Assembly (NCBI GenBank): GCA_002840835.1
Contig: PHCQ01000014.1
Coordinates: 62,001-126,000 of the forward strand
DNA from: Betaproteobacteria bacterium HGW-Betaproteobacteria-16
GTDB lineage: Bacteria > Pseudomonadota > Gammaproteobacteria > Burkholderiales > Burkholderiaceae_C
Length of the DNA stretch: 64,000 nucleotides
Direction of reading: 5' to 3'
Under the pieces are notes generated by a model, which saw nothing but the letters and a program-made list of their open reading frames with translations, had not been told where the DNA came from and did no database searches. The position numbers and the translations under genes are program-made. Shown piece by piece: positions 1 to 8,960 of the stretch (positions are counted from its first letter, which is position 1; each line of letters opens with the position of its first letter).

Positions 1-709
1 CGTGGCCCATCATGCGTTGCTCCAAAGCGTCGAGCACGGCCTGGGTCTCGCCGCGCAGAAAACGCTCGGCATCAGCCACATCGCGCGCATAGGCTTCGCT
101 GTCCACCAGGTCCACGCAGGGGCCACTGCATCGCTTGATCTGGTACAGCAGGCATGGGCGCGTGCGGTTGGCGAACACCGTGTCTTCGCAGGTGCGCAGG
201 CGAAACACCTTCTGCAGCAAGGTGATCGACTCCTTCACCGCCCAGGCGCTGGGGTAAGGGCCGTAATAACTGTGGCGCCGGTCCACCGCGCCACGGTAGT
301 AAGCCATGCGCGGGAATGCAATGGAGGGTGACGGCAGGCGCGGCGCCGTGCGAAAGGTTTCGCGGGTGCCGGTGATCTTCAGGTAGGGGTAGCTCTTGTC
401 GTCCCTGAACAGGATGTTGAAGCGTGGATTCAACGTCTTGATCAGGTTGTTTTCCAGCAGCAGCGCTTCGGCCTCGGAGCGCACGACCGTGGTCTCCATC
501 CGCGCGATCTTGCTTACCATGTGCCCGATGCGGGTGCCATCGTGGTTCTTCTGGAAATAGCTGGCCACCCGCTTTTTCAGGTTGCGCGCCTTGCCCACGT
601 AGAGCAGCTGTCCCTGGACATCGAAATAACGGTACACGCCTGGCAGTCCCGGCAAGGCGGCGACTTCACTCAGCAGTTGTTCGGAATGGGTCTCTGACAT
701 GGGCGACAT
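1..709 (-). CDS. uvrC: UvrC, excinuclease ABC subunit C (N-terminal part, cut by window edge)
   Basis: UvrC makes the dual incisions in nucleotide excision repair after UvrAB marks the lesion. The visible 236 residues start [16 protein letters not shown] and contain the GIY-YIG nuclease core: GVYRYF, then [14 protein letters not shown] at about residues 25-50. They continue into the conserved [11 protein letters not shown] and [10 protein letters not shown] blocks and the [13 protein letters not shown] segment. The frame stays open to base 1, so the UvrB-binding, RNase H-like and HhH parts lie outside the window. The start ATG at 709 was chosen as the first in frame; a second ATG three codons later (MSETHS) is possible. 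The gene is divergent from earP, with a 66-bp gap. Confidence 0.95.
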   Translation of the reverse strand, partial: MSPMSETHSEQLLSEVAALPGLPGVYRYFDVQGQLLYVGKARNLKKRVASYFQKNHDGTRIGHMVSKIARMETTVVRSEAEALLLENNLIKTLNPRFNILFRDDKSYPYLKITGTRETFRTAPRLPSPSIAFPRMAYYRGAVDRRHSYYGPYPSAWAVKESITLLQKVFRLRTCEDTVFANRTRPCLLYQIKRCSGPCVDLVDSEAYARDVADAERFLRGETQAVLDALEQRMMGH

Positions 710-775
710 TGTGAACTGACCAGCAACGGCCGCCATGGCGGGCAAGCCCGTTCGAAATGCGGCAAGATCGCGGCC

Positions 776-1930
776 ATGGTTCACCCCACCGGGATCACAC
801 TTGCCAACAACGACCGTCCCTTGTGGGATGTGTTCTGCCACGTGGTGGACAACCTGGGAGACATCGGTGTGTGCTGGCGCCTGGCCGCCAATCTTGCCGC
901 CAGGGGTCAACAGGTTCGTCTCTGGATCGACCAGCCCGAGCCGCTGCGCTGGATGGCGCCTGGCGCACTGGAAGGCACACACCCCTGGATCGAGGTGATT
1001 CCGTGGACCACGCCGCTGCCGCCTGGTTTTTGTGAAACGCTGGCGCCCGCCCAGGTCTGGGTGGAGACATTCGGATGCCACCCACCCGAAGAGGCACAGG
1101 CGGCCTTGGCGGCCCAGCTTGCAGTGGGCGCAGCGCCGCCAGTCTGGATCAACCTCGAATACCTCAGCGCCGAGTCGTATGTGGAGCGCTCCCACGGCCT
1201 GCCTTCACCGGTGATGAGCGGAGCGCTGAAGGGTTTGGGCAAATGGTTTTTCTTTCCCGGGTTCACGGCCGCCACAGGTGGGCTGTTGCGCGAGCCCGAT
1301 CTGGAGGCGAGACGCGGGTCGTTCAGCGCAGCAGCATGGCGCGCGCGCATGCAGATTCCATTGGATGCGCTGGCAGTCAGCCTGTTTTGTTATGAACCTC
1401 AGGCGCTTGAAAGGGCGCTGCTTCAGTCAGCACATCGGCACCCGCCAGTGCACTGGTTGATCACGCCTGGCCGCGCAGCAGCAGCCGTGCAAACCCTGTG
1501 CATGCAAGACGCATCCGCAGCTTGGGCATCAGGCGAACACATGCACCACCTGCCCCTGCAGGATCAGGCCGGGTTCGATGAGCTCCTGTGGGCATGCGAC
1601 CTGAATTTCGTGCGCGGCGAAGATTCACTGGTGCGCGCCCTGTGGGCCGGCAAACCCTTTGTCTGGCAGTTGTATCCGCAAGAAGACGGTGCCCACCTGA
1701 ACAAGCTAAGGGCCTTTTTGGATTGGCTGCAGGCGCCAGACGATCTGCGGCAATTCCATTTTGTCTGGAACGGCGCAGCGCCCGCCGAAAGGTTGCTCTG
1801 GCCTGATGCCACCCGTCTGGCAGAGTGGCAGGCGACGGTCGAGTCGGCGCGGGCACGGCTGTTGGGCCTTCCCTCATTGCCGGAACAACTGTTGAGATTC
1901 GTGGAGCAGGCAGCCATGCACAAGAGCTGA
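776..1930 (+). CDS. earP: EarP, protein-arginine rhamnosyltransferase for EF-P
   Basis: EarP transfers rhamnose from dTDP-L-rhamnose to Arg32 of elongation factor P in the cytoplasm, which EF-P needs to rescue ribosomes stalled at polyproline. The 384-residue length fits the family. The family's N-terminal signature [15 protein letters not shown] is present, with the two aspartates that correspond to the catalytic pair (Asp25 and Asp29 here). The C-terminal nucleotide-sugar motif [16 protein letters not shown] followed by [15 protein letters not shown] is also present. The N-terminus is a few residues longer than in typical homologues. Its substrate gene efp lies 3 kb downstream on the same strand, separated by an inverted protease gene. 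In many relatives earP and efp are close neighbours (family knowledge). Confidence 0.95.
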   Translation: MVHPTGITLANNDRPLWDVFCHVVDNLGDIGVCWRLAANLAARGQQVRLWIDQPEPLRWMAPGALEGTHPWIEVIPWTTPLPPGFCETLAPAQVWVETFGCHPPEEAQAALAAQLAVGAAPPVWINLEYLSAESYVERSHGLPSPVMSGALKGLGKWFFFPGFTAATGGLLREPDLEARRGSFSAAAWRARMQIPLDALAVSLFCYEPQALERALLQSAHRHPPVHWLITPGRAAAAVQTLCMQDASAAWASGEHMHHLPLQDQAGFDELLWACDLNFVRGEDSLVRALWAGKPFVWQLYPQEDGAHLNKLRAFLDWLQAPDDLRQFHFVWNGAAPAERLLWPDATRLAEWQATVESARARLLGLPSLPEQLLRFVEQAAMHKS

Positions 1931-1948
1931 AGAACTTCTCACCCGGGC

Positions 1949-1979
1949 AAGTGCGGAGATGCAGACATCCTCCGCACTT
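1949..1979. terminator. Hairpin between convergent genes
   Basis: A perfect 10-bp inverted repeat (AAGTGCGGAG and CTCCGCACTT) with an 11-base loop lies between the convergent earP and protease genes. No T-run follows on either strand, so it is a weak or Rho-assisted terminator candidate, or just a structured spacer. Confidence 0.4.
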
Positions 1980-2014
1980 CTAGGCACGGCACGACCAGAG
2001 CAGTACGTGGCACG

Positions 2015-4639
2015 TCAAGGTGACGGCACCAGCGACACGCGCTGTGGTGCCCAGATGCCCACACCAGGGTTGCTCGCAATCCGGATTTCGCCGCTGGTGC
2101 CACGACGCAGAACGAGTTCGGCCTGCGCATCGCCATTGACATCGGTCACTGCCGCCAGCTGGAATCCGGAAGGCAACGCCGTCAAGGCCGTCCGATGCGT
2201 TGACATGGTGTAGGCTGAGCCGCTGCCCTGGCTGAGCGAATAGCGGATCGCACCCCTGTTGTTGAAGACGAAGTCGGTCTGGCCATCACCGTCAATGTCC
2301 GTCGTGGCTACCAGGGTGCCGGCCAGCCTCAGTGTGCCAACACTCAGAAGGAAGGGGTAAACGGGATCGGTGTCTCCCTGCCAGTGAACAAAGCGGGCCT
2401 CAGTTGGTTTGCGGCTGTTTCGGAAAAGCACTTGCGCGCGGCCAGTGCCATTGAAGTCGCCCACTGCCACAGGTGCGAACGTGGTGATCAGGTTGCCACT
2501 GCTGTTTGTGAAGCCAAACAGGTAGTCCACGACATCGGGAACATAGTTGCCTGCTTCATTGCGCGACATCAGAACGAACTGCATCAATCGCCGGCTCCCA
2601 TCGTACAGCGCCAGATCGGCGATCCCGTTGCCATCGAAGTCGCCCAGCCCCAGAACCCGGATGCTGGTGTTCATCCGGGAGTGAAGCAGCCACTCGCCGG
2701 TTGTGGTTTCGCCGCCGTCGTCACGTTCCTGCAGCACACTGAGGGTTTCGGTGCCGAACAGGCCCGGGCGGCGGACCACCACATCGTCACGACCGTCAGC
2801 GTCGATGTCTTGCACCGCCATGACTTTCGCGGTTCCATACTCCAGCGGCCGCAACACTTCAGGGGTGCGCCATGCGTCGTCAGGGCTGAGGCCATTGGCC
2901 GTATCGTTAAGGCGGGCGGCCTGGTAGGTGAAGCGCCCAAGCGGGCTGCGGCGCAAGTCGCGGAGCACCAGCTCGCGCGGACCGGTGGTATGCCCCGTGC
3001 GGGCCACCATGGTCAATCGCCGCGTGGGCGTGTGCAGCCAGTTGCGCAGACCCCGGGAATAAGCTGAAGAAAAGCGGCCGTATTCGTCGGGCAGGCCGTT
3101 ACCCACCAGGCCGACACACTCCGACGAACCGCCCCACAGCGTTCCAATCACCTGACCACTGGTATTCAGCAGGGCTGAGCCACTGCTTCCAGGTGCGGTA
3201 ACCCCCTCGGTCCAGCGCACGCGAAGGAAGTTGCTGGCGCTGGAGGGAGACGCAAAGCCGAGGCTGCGCATCAGATGATCACCGCCGGGGTGGTGCAAAC
3301 CCACAACCTCCTGCGTTCCCCTTTGCGTTGCCGCACTCCAACCCGCCAGCGTCAGCCCGGCGGCTGGTACGTGGTAGTTGGAATCGAAAGGGCGCAACAA
3401 GGCCATGTCGGAGCCGTTGCGGACGGTTTCAGAATACAGATACTCGAGACCTGCTGCAAACAGGGCATAGCGGGAATCCACGGTGGAACCACCACAAGTG
3501 GTGGAGCGCCAAAACAGGGAGGCGTTGGTGTCGAAAGCACCAGCTGCATTACCAATGCAATGATTGGCCGTCAGTACATAGGGTGTATTGCTCTGCGCAC
3601 TGTCCCCCACCAGCATGCCAGAACACGAATAGTGCGTTTCAAAGCCGAACTTGTCGTACCGCACAAATTCCAGAAACAGCGCGGCGTCTGCTACCTGCGG
3701 CGTGCCCCCCCCGCATACAAAGTCGCGCTGGCACGCACCAGAAAAACCGCCCTCTCGACGCTTTTCCGCAATCCGGTCAAACGCCTCATCTGTGCTCATC
3801 ACCATGTGTATGACCCGGTCCACGCTCAGACGCACACCCGATGTGGAAACGCCCGGGGGTACTGCTACTTCGATGACGCCCACCGATCCGACCGAAGTGG
3901 GTGCCCAGTAGGTACTGCCACCTTGTAAGGCACCGGCCTGTTGCTTGGCCTGCATTCGAGCCAATACCTGCGATGCCGGCAGCTCCACCATCGTGGTCGC
4001 TTCTGGCGCGTAGAAACGCAGCAGGGCCTCGGAAGGCAGCGCGTCAATCTGAAGGCCGAGCCGGACGCCTTTGGCATCTCCGGTATTCACGGCCAGTGAC
4101 CCCACCTGCCAGCCATCGGGCAAGGTGCGCCAGTTCCAGTTCGAACCTTCGCTGCGGGTCAACGCCGAAACTTGCGACGACAGCCTGCGCCCGATACCCG
4201 TGCGCACCAACCGCTGCTGCATCTCGTCGCTTGGTTTGCCACTCTCGTCCTGCGCGCTGGCCACTTCCGCAGCCGACAGCGCACCAAGTTGCACGACATT
4301 CGCCTGCGGTGCCAGTGCCAGTTCGCGTGCCTGCATGGGGGAGCGCCCCTCGGACCTGGCCGCAGCCACCGGATATGAGATAGCGCCTTCCGATTCAAAA
4401 TCCTGGCTTAGCGCTGTGTCGGTTTCGTCGACCGGTTCCGCGCCCACGCCAGGCTGAAACGAAGGGAACTCGCCCTCGGCCGGCTCTTCAATACCGCCAC
4501 CCTGGCTGCCATCCGCAACCTGCACCGGCATCACCGTGGGTGTGGTGGTGCTCTCGCCACCATCGTGACCGCCGCAAGCGGCCAGGAGAGCCGCCGCCAA
4601 GAGGCAAGAACCCCGAAACAACCCACTTTTCACCAGCAT
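2015..4639 (-). CDS. Lipoprotein trypsin-like serine protease with C-terminal VCBS/FG-GAP repeats
   Basis: A predicted exported endopeptidase of 874 residues. The start at 4639 is preferred over an upstream ATG at 4657 because AGGGGA lies 6 bases before it and a lipoprotein signal follows at once (LLAAALLAACGG, Cys22). After a low-complexity acidic linker and an unassigned region comes a chymotrypsin-fold domain at about residues 310-540. It has the triad TANHC (His360), GSDMALL (Asp411) and GSSGSAL (Ser486), and several cysteines as in lysyl endopeptidase-like enzymes. The last ~330 residues hold about five calcium-type DxDxDGxxD-like repeats (DIDADGRDD, DFDGNGIAD, DFNGTGRAQ, DIDGDGQTD, DVNGDAQAE), probably a beta-propeller-like surface domain. 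It is inserted in reverse between earP and efp. Substrate specificity cannot be read from the sequence. Confidence 0.85.
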   Translation of the reverse strand: MLVKSGLFRGSCLLAAALLAACGGHDGGESTTTPTVMPVQVADGSQGGGIEEPAEGEFPSFQPGVGAEPVDETDTALSQDFESEGAISYPVAAARSEGRSPMQARELALAPQANVVQLGALSAAEVASAQDESGKPSDEMQQRLVRTGIGRRLSSQVSALTRSEGSNWNWRTLPDGWQVGSLAVNTGDAKGVRLGLQIDALPSEALLRFYAPEATTMVELPASQVLARMQAKQQAGALQGGSTYWAPTSVGSVGVIEVAVPPGVSTSGVRLSVDRVIHMVMSTDEAFDRIAEKRREGGFSGACQRDFVCGGGTPQVADAALFLEFVRYDKFGFETHYSCSGMLVGDSAQSNTPYVLTANHCIGNAAGAFDTNASLFWRSTTCGGSTVDSRYALFAAGLEYLYSETVRNGSDMALLRPFDSNYHVPAAGLTLAGWSAATQRGTQEVVGLHHPGGDHLMRSLGFASPSSASNFLRVRWTEGVTAPGSSGSALLNTSGQVIGTLWGGSSECVGLVGNGLPDEYGRFSSAYSRGLRNWLHTPTRRLTMVARTGHTTGPRELVLRDLRRSPLGRFTYQAARLNDTANGLSPDDAWRTPEVLRPLEYGTAKVMAVQDIDADGRDDVVVRRPGLFGTETLSVLQERDDGGETTTGEWLLHSRMNTSIRVLGLGDFDGNGIADLALYDGSRRLMQFVLMSRNEAGNYVPDVVDYLFGFTNSSGNLITTFAPVAVGDFNGTGRAQVLFRNSRKPTEARFVHWQGDTDPVYPFLLSVGTLRLAGTLVATTDIDGDGQTDFVFNNRGAIRYSLSQGSGSAYTMSTHRTALTALPSGFQLAAVTDVNGDAQAELVLRRGTSGEIRIASNPGVGIWAPQRVSLVPSP

Positions 4640-4978
4640 GCTTTCCCCTGAAATCACTTAGAAATGGATCTGACCAGCAAATCATGCGACGGCCGAAAAG
4701 AATTGTAACTAAATAGCTACTGAACACCGTGCACCTTTGATCCGCCAAATCCGACCGCCTGCGCCGTCTTCAGCAGCTCTCAAGTCAGCGAATCGCTGGA
4801 AAGTTACCCGCCTTCGACACGCCGGACGCGTCGACTAAAATAGCGGGTTTTGCGGACCAGCCCGGATCAACCGGCTGATCCTTCTGCATCTGCCTCGCCG
4901 CACAGATCGCGACCACCACCCACGTTCCAGGGGCCGCATGGCCACTCAGGAAACGCGCGGCCCAACCGATGGAATCCT
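4640..4978. other. Intergenic region and efp leader
   Basis: The 339 bp between the divergent protease and efp genes hold an AT-rich stretch at 4695-4735 that could carry the protease promoter. They also hold the efp promoter (listed separately) and a leader of about 130 nt. The leader contains a small stem GGATCA/TGATCC at about 4865-4882. No small gene was recognised. Confidence 0.5.
4813..4841 (+). promoter_or_regulatory. Candidate sigma-70 promoter of efp
   Basis: TTCGAC at 4813-4818 and TAAAAT at 4836-4841 are separated by 17 bp. Transcription would start near 4848 and give a leader of about 130 nt before efp. Assigned by eye from consensus and spacing only. Confidence 0.5.
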
Positions 4979-5533
4979 ATGAAAATCGCTCAAGAACTCC
5001 GCGCCGGCAACGTCATCATGCACGGCAAGGACCCGATGATCGTGCTGAAAACCGAGTACAGCCGGGGCGGCCGTGGTGCTGCCACCGTGCGCCTCAAACT
5101 CAAGGCCTTGCTCAACAACATGGCCACTGAAGTCGTCTGCAAGGCTGATGACAAGATGGACCAGATCATTCTGGACAAGAAGGAGTGCACCTACTCCTAC
5201 TTCGCCGACCCCATGTACGTGTGCATGGACGCCGACTACAACCAGTACGAGGTGGAGGCCGAAAACATGGGCGACGCCCTGAACTACCTCGAAGACGGCA
5301 TGACCGTTGAAGTGGTGTTCTATGACGGCAAGGCCATCTCGGTCGAACTGCCCACCAGCGTGGAACGCGTGGTCACCTGGACCGAACCGGCCGTCAAGGG
5401 CGACACTTCGGGCAAGGTGCTCAAGCCAGCCAAGATCGCCACCGGTTTTGAAGTCGCGGTGCCGCTGTTTGTGGCACAGGACGACAAGATCGAGATCGAT
5501 ACGCGAACGGGTGAATACCGCCGCCGGGTCTGA
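4979..5533 (+). CDS. efp: Elongation factor P
   Basis: EF-P binds between the P and E sites of the ribosome and promotes peptide bond formation at consecutive prolines. At 184 residues it is full length, with the KOW-like N-terminal domain and two OB domains (C-terminus [15 protein letters not shown]). The modification loop reads [14 protein letters not shown]. Arg32 occupies the modified position, which marks the EarP/rhamnose subtype rather than the EpmA/Lys34 subtype, and it matches the earP gene nearby. The start at 4979 ([12 protein letters not shown]) is the conserved family start; an open frame further upstream is leader sequence. A strong hairpin terminator follows. Confidence 0.98.
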   Translation: MKIAQELRAGNVIMHGKDPMIVLKTEYSRGGRGAATVRLKLKALLNNMATEVVCKADDKMDQIILDKKECTYSYFADPMYVCMDADYNQYEVEAENMGDALNYLEDGMTVEVVFYDGKAISVELPTSVERVVTWTEPAVKGDTSGKVLKPAKIATGFEVAVPLFVAQDDKIEIDTRTGEYRRRV

Positions 5534-5561
5534 TCGATTGACGATTTCGCTGACATCACTG

Positions 5562-5584
5562 AAAGGCTCCTGCGGGAGCCTTTT
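5562..5584 (+). terminator. Rho-independent terminator of efp
   Basis: The stem AAAGGCTCC / GGAGCCTTT has a 4-base loop and is followed by TTTTGATTTT. It begins 28 bp after the efp stop. Confidence 0.85.
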
Positions 5585-5612
5585 GATTTTCCTCTCTCAC
5601 CGCTGAGCCTGC

Positions 5613-6491
5613 ATGGACCTCATTGCCCGCATCACCGACGTCATCATCCCGGTGTTCCTGATCGTGGCAATCGGTTTTGGCTACGCCCGCCGCGGCGCCC
5701 CCGATATGACGGTGTTCAACCGGGTGGCGCTTGATGTGCTGGCGCCAGTGCTGGTGTATTCGGCGCTCGCAGCGAAGGACTTCCACCTTTCTGAACATGT
5801 CACGCTGCTGATGGGTGGAGCCGTCCTGATTCTGGGTAGTGGCCTCATTGCATGGCCCATCGCTCGCGCATTCGGTGCACAACCGCGGACGCTGGTGCCG
5901 GTCGTGATGTTCAACAACTGCGGCAACATGGGTCTTCCACTGGCGCTGCTGGCCTTTGGTACGGCGAACTTCGGCGCAGCGGTGGCGCTGTTTTCTGTCA
6001 GCAACCTGTTGCACTTTTCGATAGGCGCACGCATCACCAGCAGCCACGCCCGCACGCGCGACCTGTTGCTCAGTCCGCTCATGACTGGCACGGCACTCGG
6101 CTTCCTCAGCGCGATGACCGACATCAGACCACCCGATGTGGCACTGGCTGGCCTGAAGCTGCTGGGTGATGCCCTGCTGCCCATGATGCTGTTTGCGCTT
6201 GGTGTGCGTCTCACCGCGCTGACACGCGCCGGACTGGCCATGGGCTTGCTTGGCGCACTGGCGCGCCCCCTCATCGGTCTGGCGATCGCCGTACCGTTGG
6301 CCTGGGCACTGGGGCTGGAAGGCGCCGCCAGAGGCCAGCTCCTGTTGTTTGCTGCCCTCCCCCCTGCTGTGATGCAGTTCATGCTGGCTGACCGCTACCA
6401 CCAGGAGCCCGACAAGGTTGGTGCGATGATCATGCTGGGCAACGCGCTGGCCATCGTCTTTGTACCGCTGGCGCTCGCACTCAGCCTCTGA
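5613..6491 (+). CDS. AEC-family permease (auxin efflux carrier-like)
   Basis: A 292-residue inner-membrane carrier with about ten hydrophobic segments in the two-half layout of the AEC family. The first segment is VIIPVFLIVAIGFGYARRG. The mid-segment FNNCGNMGLPLALLAFG carries the conserved Asn-Cys-Gly-Asn-x-Gly crossover motif, and the C-terminal half carries PPAVMQFMLADRY. Bacterial members export or import small organic acids such as malonate or malate; the substrate here is unknown. It lies 28 bp after the efp terminator and 39 bp before the LOG gene, and may be cotranscribed with the latter. Confidence 0.85.
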   Translation: MDLIARITDVIIPVFLIVAIGFGYARRGAPDMTVFNRVALDVLAPVLVYSALAAKDFHLSEHVTLLMGGAVLILGSGLIAWPIARAFGAQPRTLVPVVMFNNCGNMGLPLALLAFGTANFGAAVALFSVSNLLHFSIGARITSSHARTRDLLLSPLMTGTALGFLSAMTDIRPPDVALAGLKLLGDALLPMMLFALGVRLTALTRAGLAMGLLGALARPLIGLAIAVPLAWALGLEGAARGQLLLFAALPPAVMQFMLADRYHQEPDKVGAMIMLGNALAIVFVPLALALSL

Positions 6492-6530
6492 GCCGCCCCC
6501 CTCATTTCGATCAACGTCAGGAGTCAATTC

Positions 6531-7403
6531 ATGGAAGCCACACAAGACATCACCGAGCGCCGCCTGGCAGATGCCTGGGCCGAGCTGCAGGCCCATGCCA
6601 ACGACGGTCACCCCCTGCAGGCAGACGCTTACCGGCTCGCCTTCGCAGACCCCGAATTCATGTTGCGCCGGGAAACTCGCGGCATGCGCTTTCAGCTGGA
6701 GATGCTCAAACCCGATCTGGCGCAACAGGACCTGGGCATTGAGAACACCATCGTGGTGTTTGGCAGCGCCCGCTTCCGCGACGCCGCGGAATCTGCAGAA
6801 CAGCTGGTTCGCGCAGAGCGCAGCGGCGAGCCCCGCGACATCGCGCGTGCCAAGGCGCTGGTGCGCAATGCCCACTACTACGATGAAGCACGCGAGTTCG
6901 CCCGCATCGTGGCGCGCTACAGCAAGGCATGCCCTCAGGAAGACCAGTTGTTCATCTGCACCGGCGGCGGCCCCGGCATCATGGAGGCCGCCAATCGTGG
7001 CGCGCACGACGAAGGTGCGCTCAACGTCGGCCTGAACATCGCCCTGCCACACGAGCAGGCGGCCAACCCGTACGTGTCACCGGAACTGAGCTTCAAGTTC
7101 CATTACTTCGCCTTGCGCAAGATGCATTTCATGATGCGCGCCAAGGCGTTGCTCGCTTTTCCCGGTGGCTTCGGTACGCTGGACGAGCTGTTCGAGGTGA
7201 TCACGCTGGTGCAATGCAAGAAGGCCAAGCCGGTACCGATCGTGCTGTTCGGCAGCGACTACTGGAAACGCCTGATCAACCTCGATGTGCTGGTCGAAGA
7301 AGGCACCATTTCGCCGGAGGACCTTCAGTTGTTCAACTACGTGGACGATCCGCAGACTGCGTGGGAAACCATCAAGCAGTTTTACGATCTGCCCAAGGTC
7401 TGA
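6531..7403 (+). CDS. LOG-family nucleotide 5'-monophosphate phosphoribohydrolase (TIGR00730-like)
   Basis: A Rossmann-fold enzyme of 290 residues. The LOG signature is present as GGGPGIMEAANRGA and PGGFGTLDELFE, the latter containing the catalytic/phosphate-binding PGGxGTxxE motif. LOG proteins cleave the N-glycosidic bond of nucleotide monophosphates (cytokinin riboside phosphates in plants, AMP and others in bacteria). The long form seen here carries about 100 extra N-terminal residues compared with the small LOG proteins. A clean AGGAG lies 8 bases before the ATG. A long two-way hairpin follows, shared with the convergent efflux operon. Confidence 0.88.
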   Translation: MEATQDITERRLADAWAELQAHANDGHPLQADAYRLAFADPEFMLRRETRGMRFQLEMLKPDLAQQDLGIENTIVVFGSARFRDAAESAEQLVRAERSGEPRDIARAKALVRNAHYYDEAREFARIVARYSKACPQEDQLFICTGGGPGIMEAANRGAHDEGALNVGLNIALPHEQAANPYVSPELSFKFHYFALRKMHFMMRAKALLAFPGGFGTLDELFEVITLVQCKKAKPVPIVLFGSDYWKRLINLDVLVEEGTISPEDLQLFNYVDDPQTAWETIKQFYDLPKV

Positions 7404-7466
7404 CCTGGCTGCCAGGCGCGAGGATGGGCACGCTTTGCGTGCACATTTCTCTGCAGCAAAGGAAAA

Positions 7467-7506
7467 AGCCGCTACCTGAGTAGATCAGGCAGCGGCTCTT
7501 TTTTTT
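7467..7506. terminator. Rho-independent terminator between LOG gene and efflux operon
   Basis: A 13-bp stem (AGCCGCTACCTGA with TCAGGCAGCGGCT, one mismatch) is followed by CTTTTTTTT on the + strand. On the other strand it is followed by TTTTTCC, so it can serve both convergent units. Confidence 0.9.
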
Positions 7507-7535
7507 GGAGGCCGTTATGGGAAACCGCCTATGCC

Positions 7536-8960
7536 TTACTCGGACCAGCCGCCTCCCAGCGCCCGATAGAGCGCCACCTGGTTCTGCTGCTGCGCCAGGC
7601 GGGTCTGCAACAGCGCCTGCTCGGTACCGAACAGCGAACGCTGCGCATCCAGCACATCCAGGAAGCTGGCCACGCCATTGCGGTACCGCAACTCAGCCAG
7701 GCGGAAGCGCTCGGCTTCGGCCGTGGCCTGGGCCTGCTGAGCGCGCAGTTGCTCGCCCAGAGTGGCTTGCCCCGCCAGCGCGTCGGCGACCTCGCGGAAA
7801 GCGGTCTGAATCGCCTTTTCGTATTGAGCCACGGCGATGTCGCGACCGACCTTGGCCGATTCCAGCGAAGCCCGATTGCGCCCGGCATCAAAGATCGGCA
7901 ACAAGGCCTGCGGCGCCAATGTGAAACCCCATGACCCATCCTTGAACAGGCCGGACAATTCACTGCTGGCGGTGCCTGCGCTGGCCGTGAGTGAAATGCG
8001 TGGGAAAAAAGCCGCCCGTGCGGCGCCGATGTTGGCGTTGGCCGCGATGAGTTGCTGTTCAGCCTGCCGAATGTCGGCACGCCGCTCCAGAAGGTCAGAC
8101 GGCAGGCCTGCAGGCACATCGCTCAACAAACGCTGTGTCGCAGTGCCGCCCTCGCCTGCTGGTGCAGCCGGCTGGCTCGGCACGAGCAGGCTATCTGGAA
8201 TCGGTTGGCCCACCAGCAGCGTGAGTGCATTCAGGTCGAGCGCGCGCTGGCGCTGTTGCTGAGCGAATGAGGCCTGGGCACCGGCTGTCAGCGACTCGGC
8301 CTGACGCAGATCCAGCGCCGATGTGGCACCGTTGTCAAAACGCAGCTTCGTCAGACGCAGTGAATCCTCCCGGGTGGCCAGCGTTCGCTGCGTGAGCGCC
8401 AGAAGCTCGCCGCTGCTTTGCAGACTCAACCAGGTGCTGGATACCGCGGCCACCAGGCTGGTCTGTGCAGCCCGCTGCGCCTCTTCGCTCGCCAGATACT
8501 GCGCCAGCGCCGCCTCTTTCAGGCTCGCAATACGTCCGAAGAAATCAATCTCCCAACTGCTCAATGCCAGGCCGGCACTGTACGTGCTGCTGATGCCACC
8601 GTTGCCATCGGGCTGGCGGTTACCGCTGGCGGCAAGCCCCAGAGACGGGAACTGATCGGCACGTCGAATCTGGTACTGCGCGCGCACCTGCTCGATGTTC
8701 AACGTGGCCACACGCAAATCACGGTTGTTGGCCAATGCCAGCCCGATCAGCTCACGCAGATGGGCATCCCCCACGAACGAGGTCCAGGTCATAGCGGGCG
8801 CAGCGGTCTGCGCGCCCACGTTCGAACCTTGCGTCGGGTAAGCATCAGCCACCGGAGCCACGGGGCGCTCATAGGTGGGAATGAACGAGCAGCCCGCCAG
8901 GACGGCAGCCGCCACGAGCGAGAGCGCAGTGCGCAACTTCGGATGAGTAGATTCATGCAT
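7536..8960 (-). CDS. Outer membrane efflux lipoprotein (NodT/OprM family)
   Basis: The TolC-type exit duct of the RND pump, 474 residues. The start at 8960 gives MHESTHPKLRTALSLVAAAV followed by the lipobox LAGC, so the mature protein would be acylated like OprM. Two homologous halves are visible, each with the SWEIDFFGRI / FRDAGR-type and LxALNALTLLVGQP / RYRNGVASFLDVLDAQRSLF family blocks. The start overlaps the end of the RND pump gene by 8 bp (ATGCATGA), indicating translational coupling. A longer frame running upstream to 9098 is just overlap with the pump gene and is not used. Confidence 0.95.
   Translation of the reverse strand: MHESTHPKLRTALSLVAAAVLAGCSFIPTYERPVAPVADAYPTQGSNVGAQTAAPAMTWTSFVGDAHLRELIGLALANNRDLRVATLNIEQVRAQYQIRRADQFPSLGLAASGNRQPDGNGGISSTYSAGLALSSWEIDFFGRIASLKEAALAQYLASEEAQRAAQTSLVAAVSSTWLSLQSSGELLALTQRTLATREDSLRLTKLRFDNGATSALDLRQAESLTAGAQASFAQQQRQRALDLNALTLLVGQPIPDSLLVPSQPAAPAGEGGTATQRLLSDVPAGLPSDLLERRADIRQAEQQLIAANANIGAARAAFFPRISLTASAGTASSELSGLFKDGSWGFTLAPQALLPIFDAGRNRASLESAKVGRDIAVAQYEKAIQTAFREVADALAGQATLGEQLRAQQAQATAEAERFRLAELRYRNGVASFLDVLDAQRSLFGTEQALLQTRLAQQQNQVALYRALGGGWSE

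Noticed and set aside
5556-7052. A 498-codon minus-strand frame over the AEC and LOG genes
   Set aside because: Shadow; it also runs through the efp terminator.
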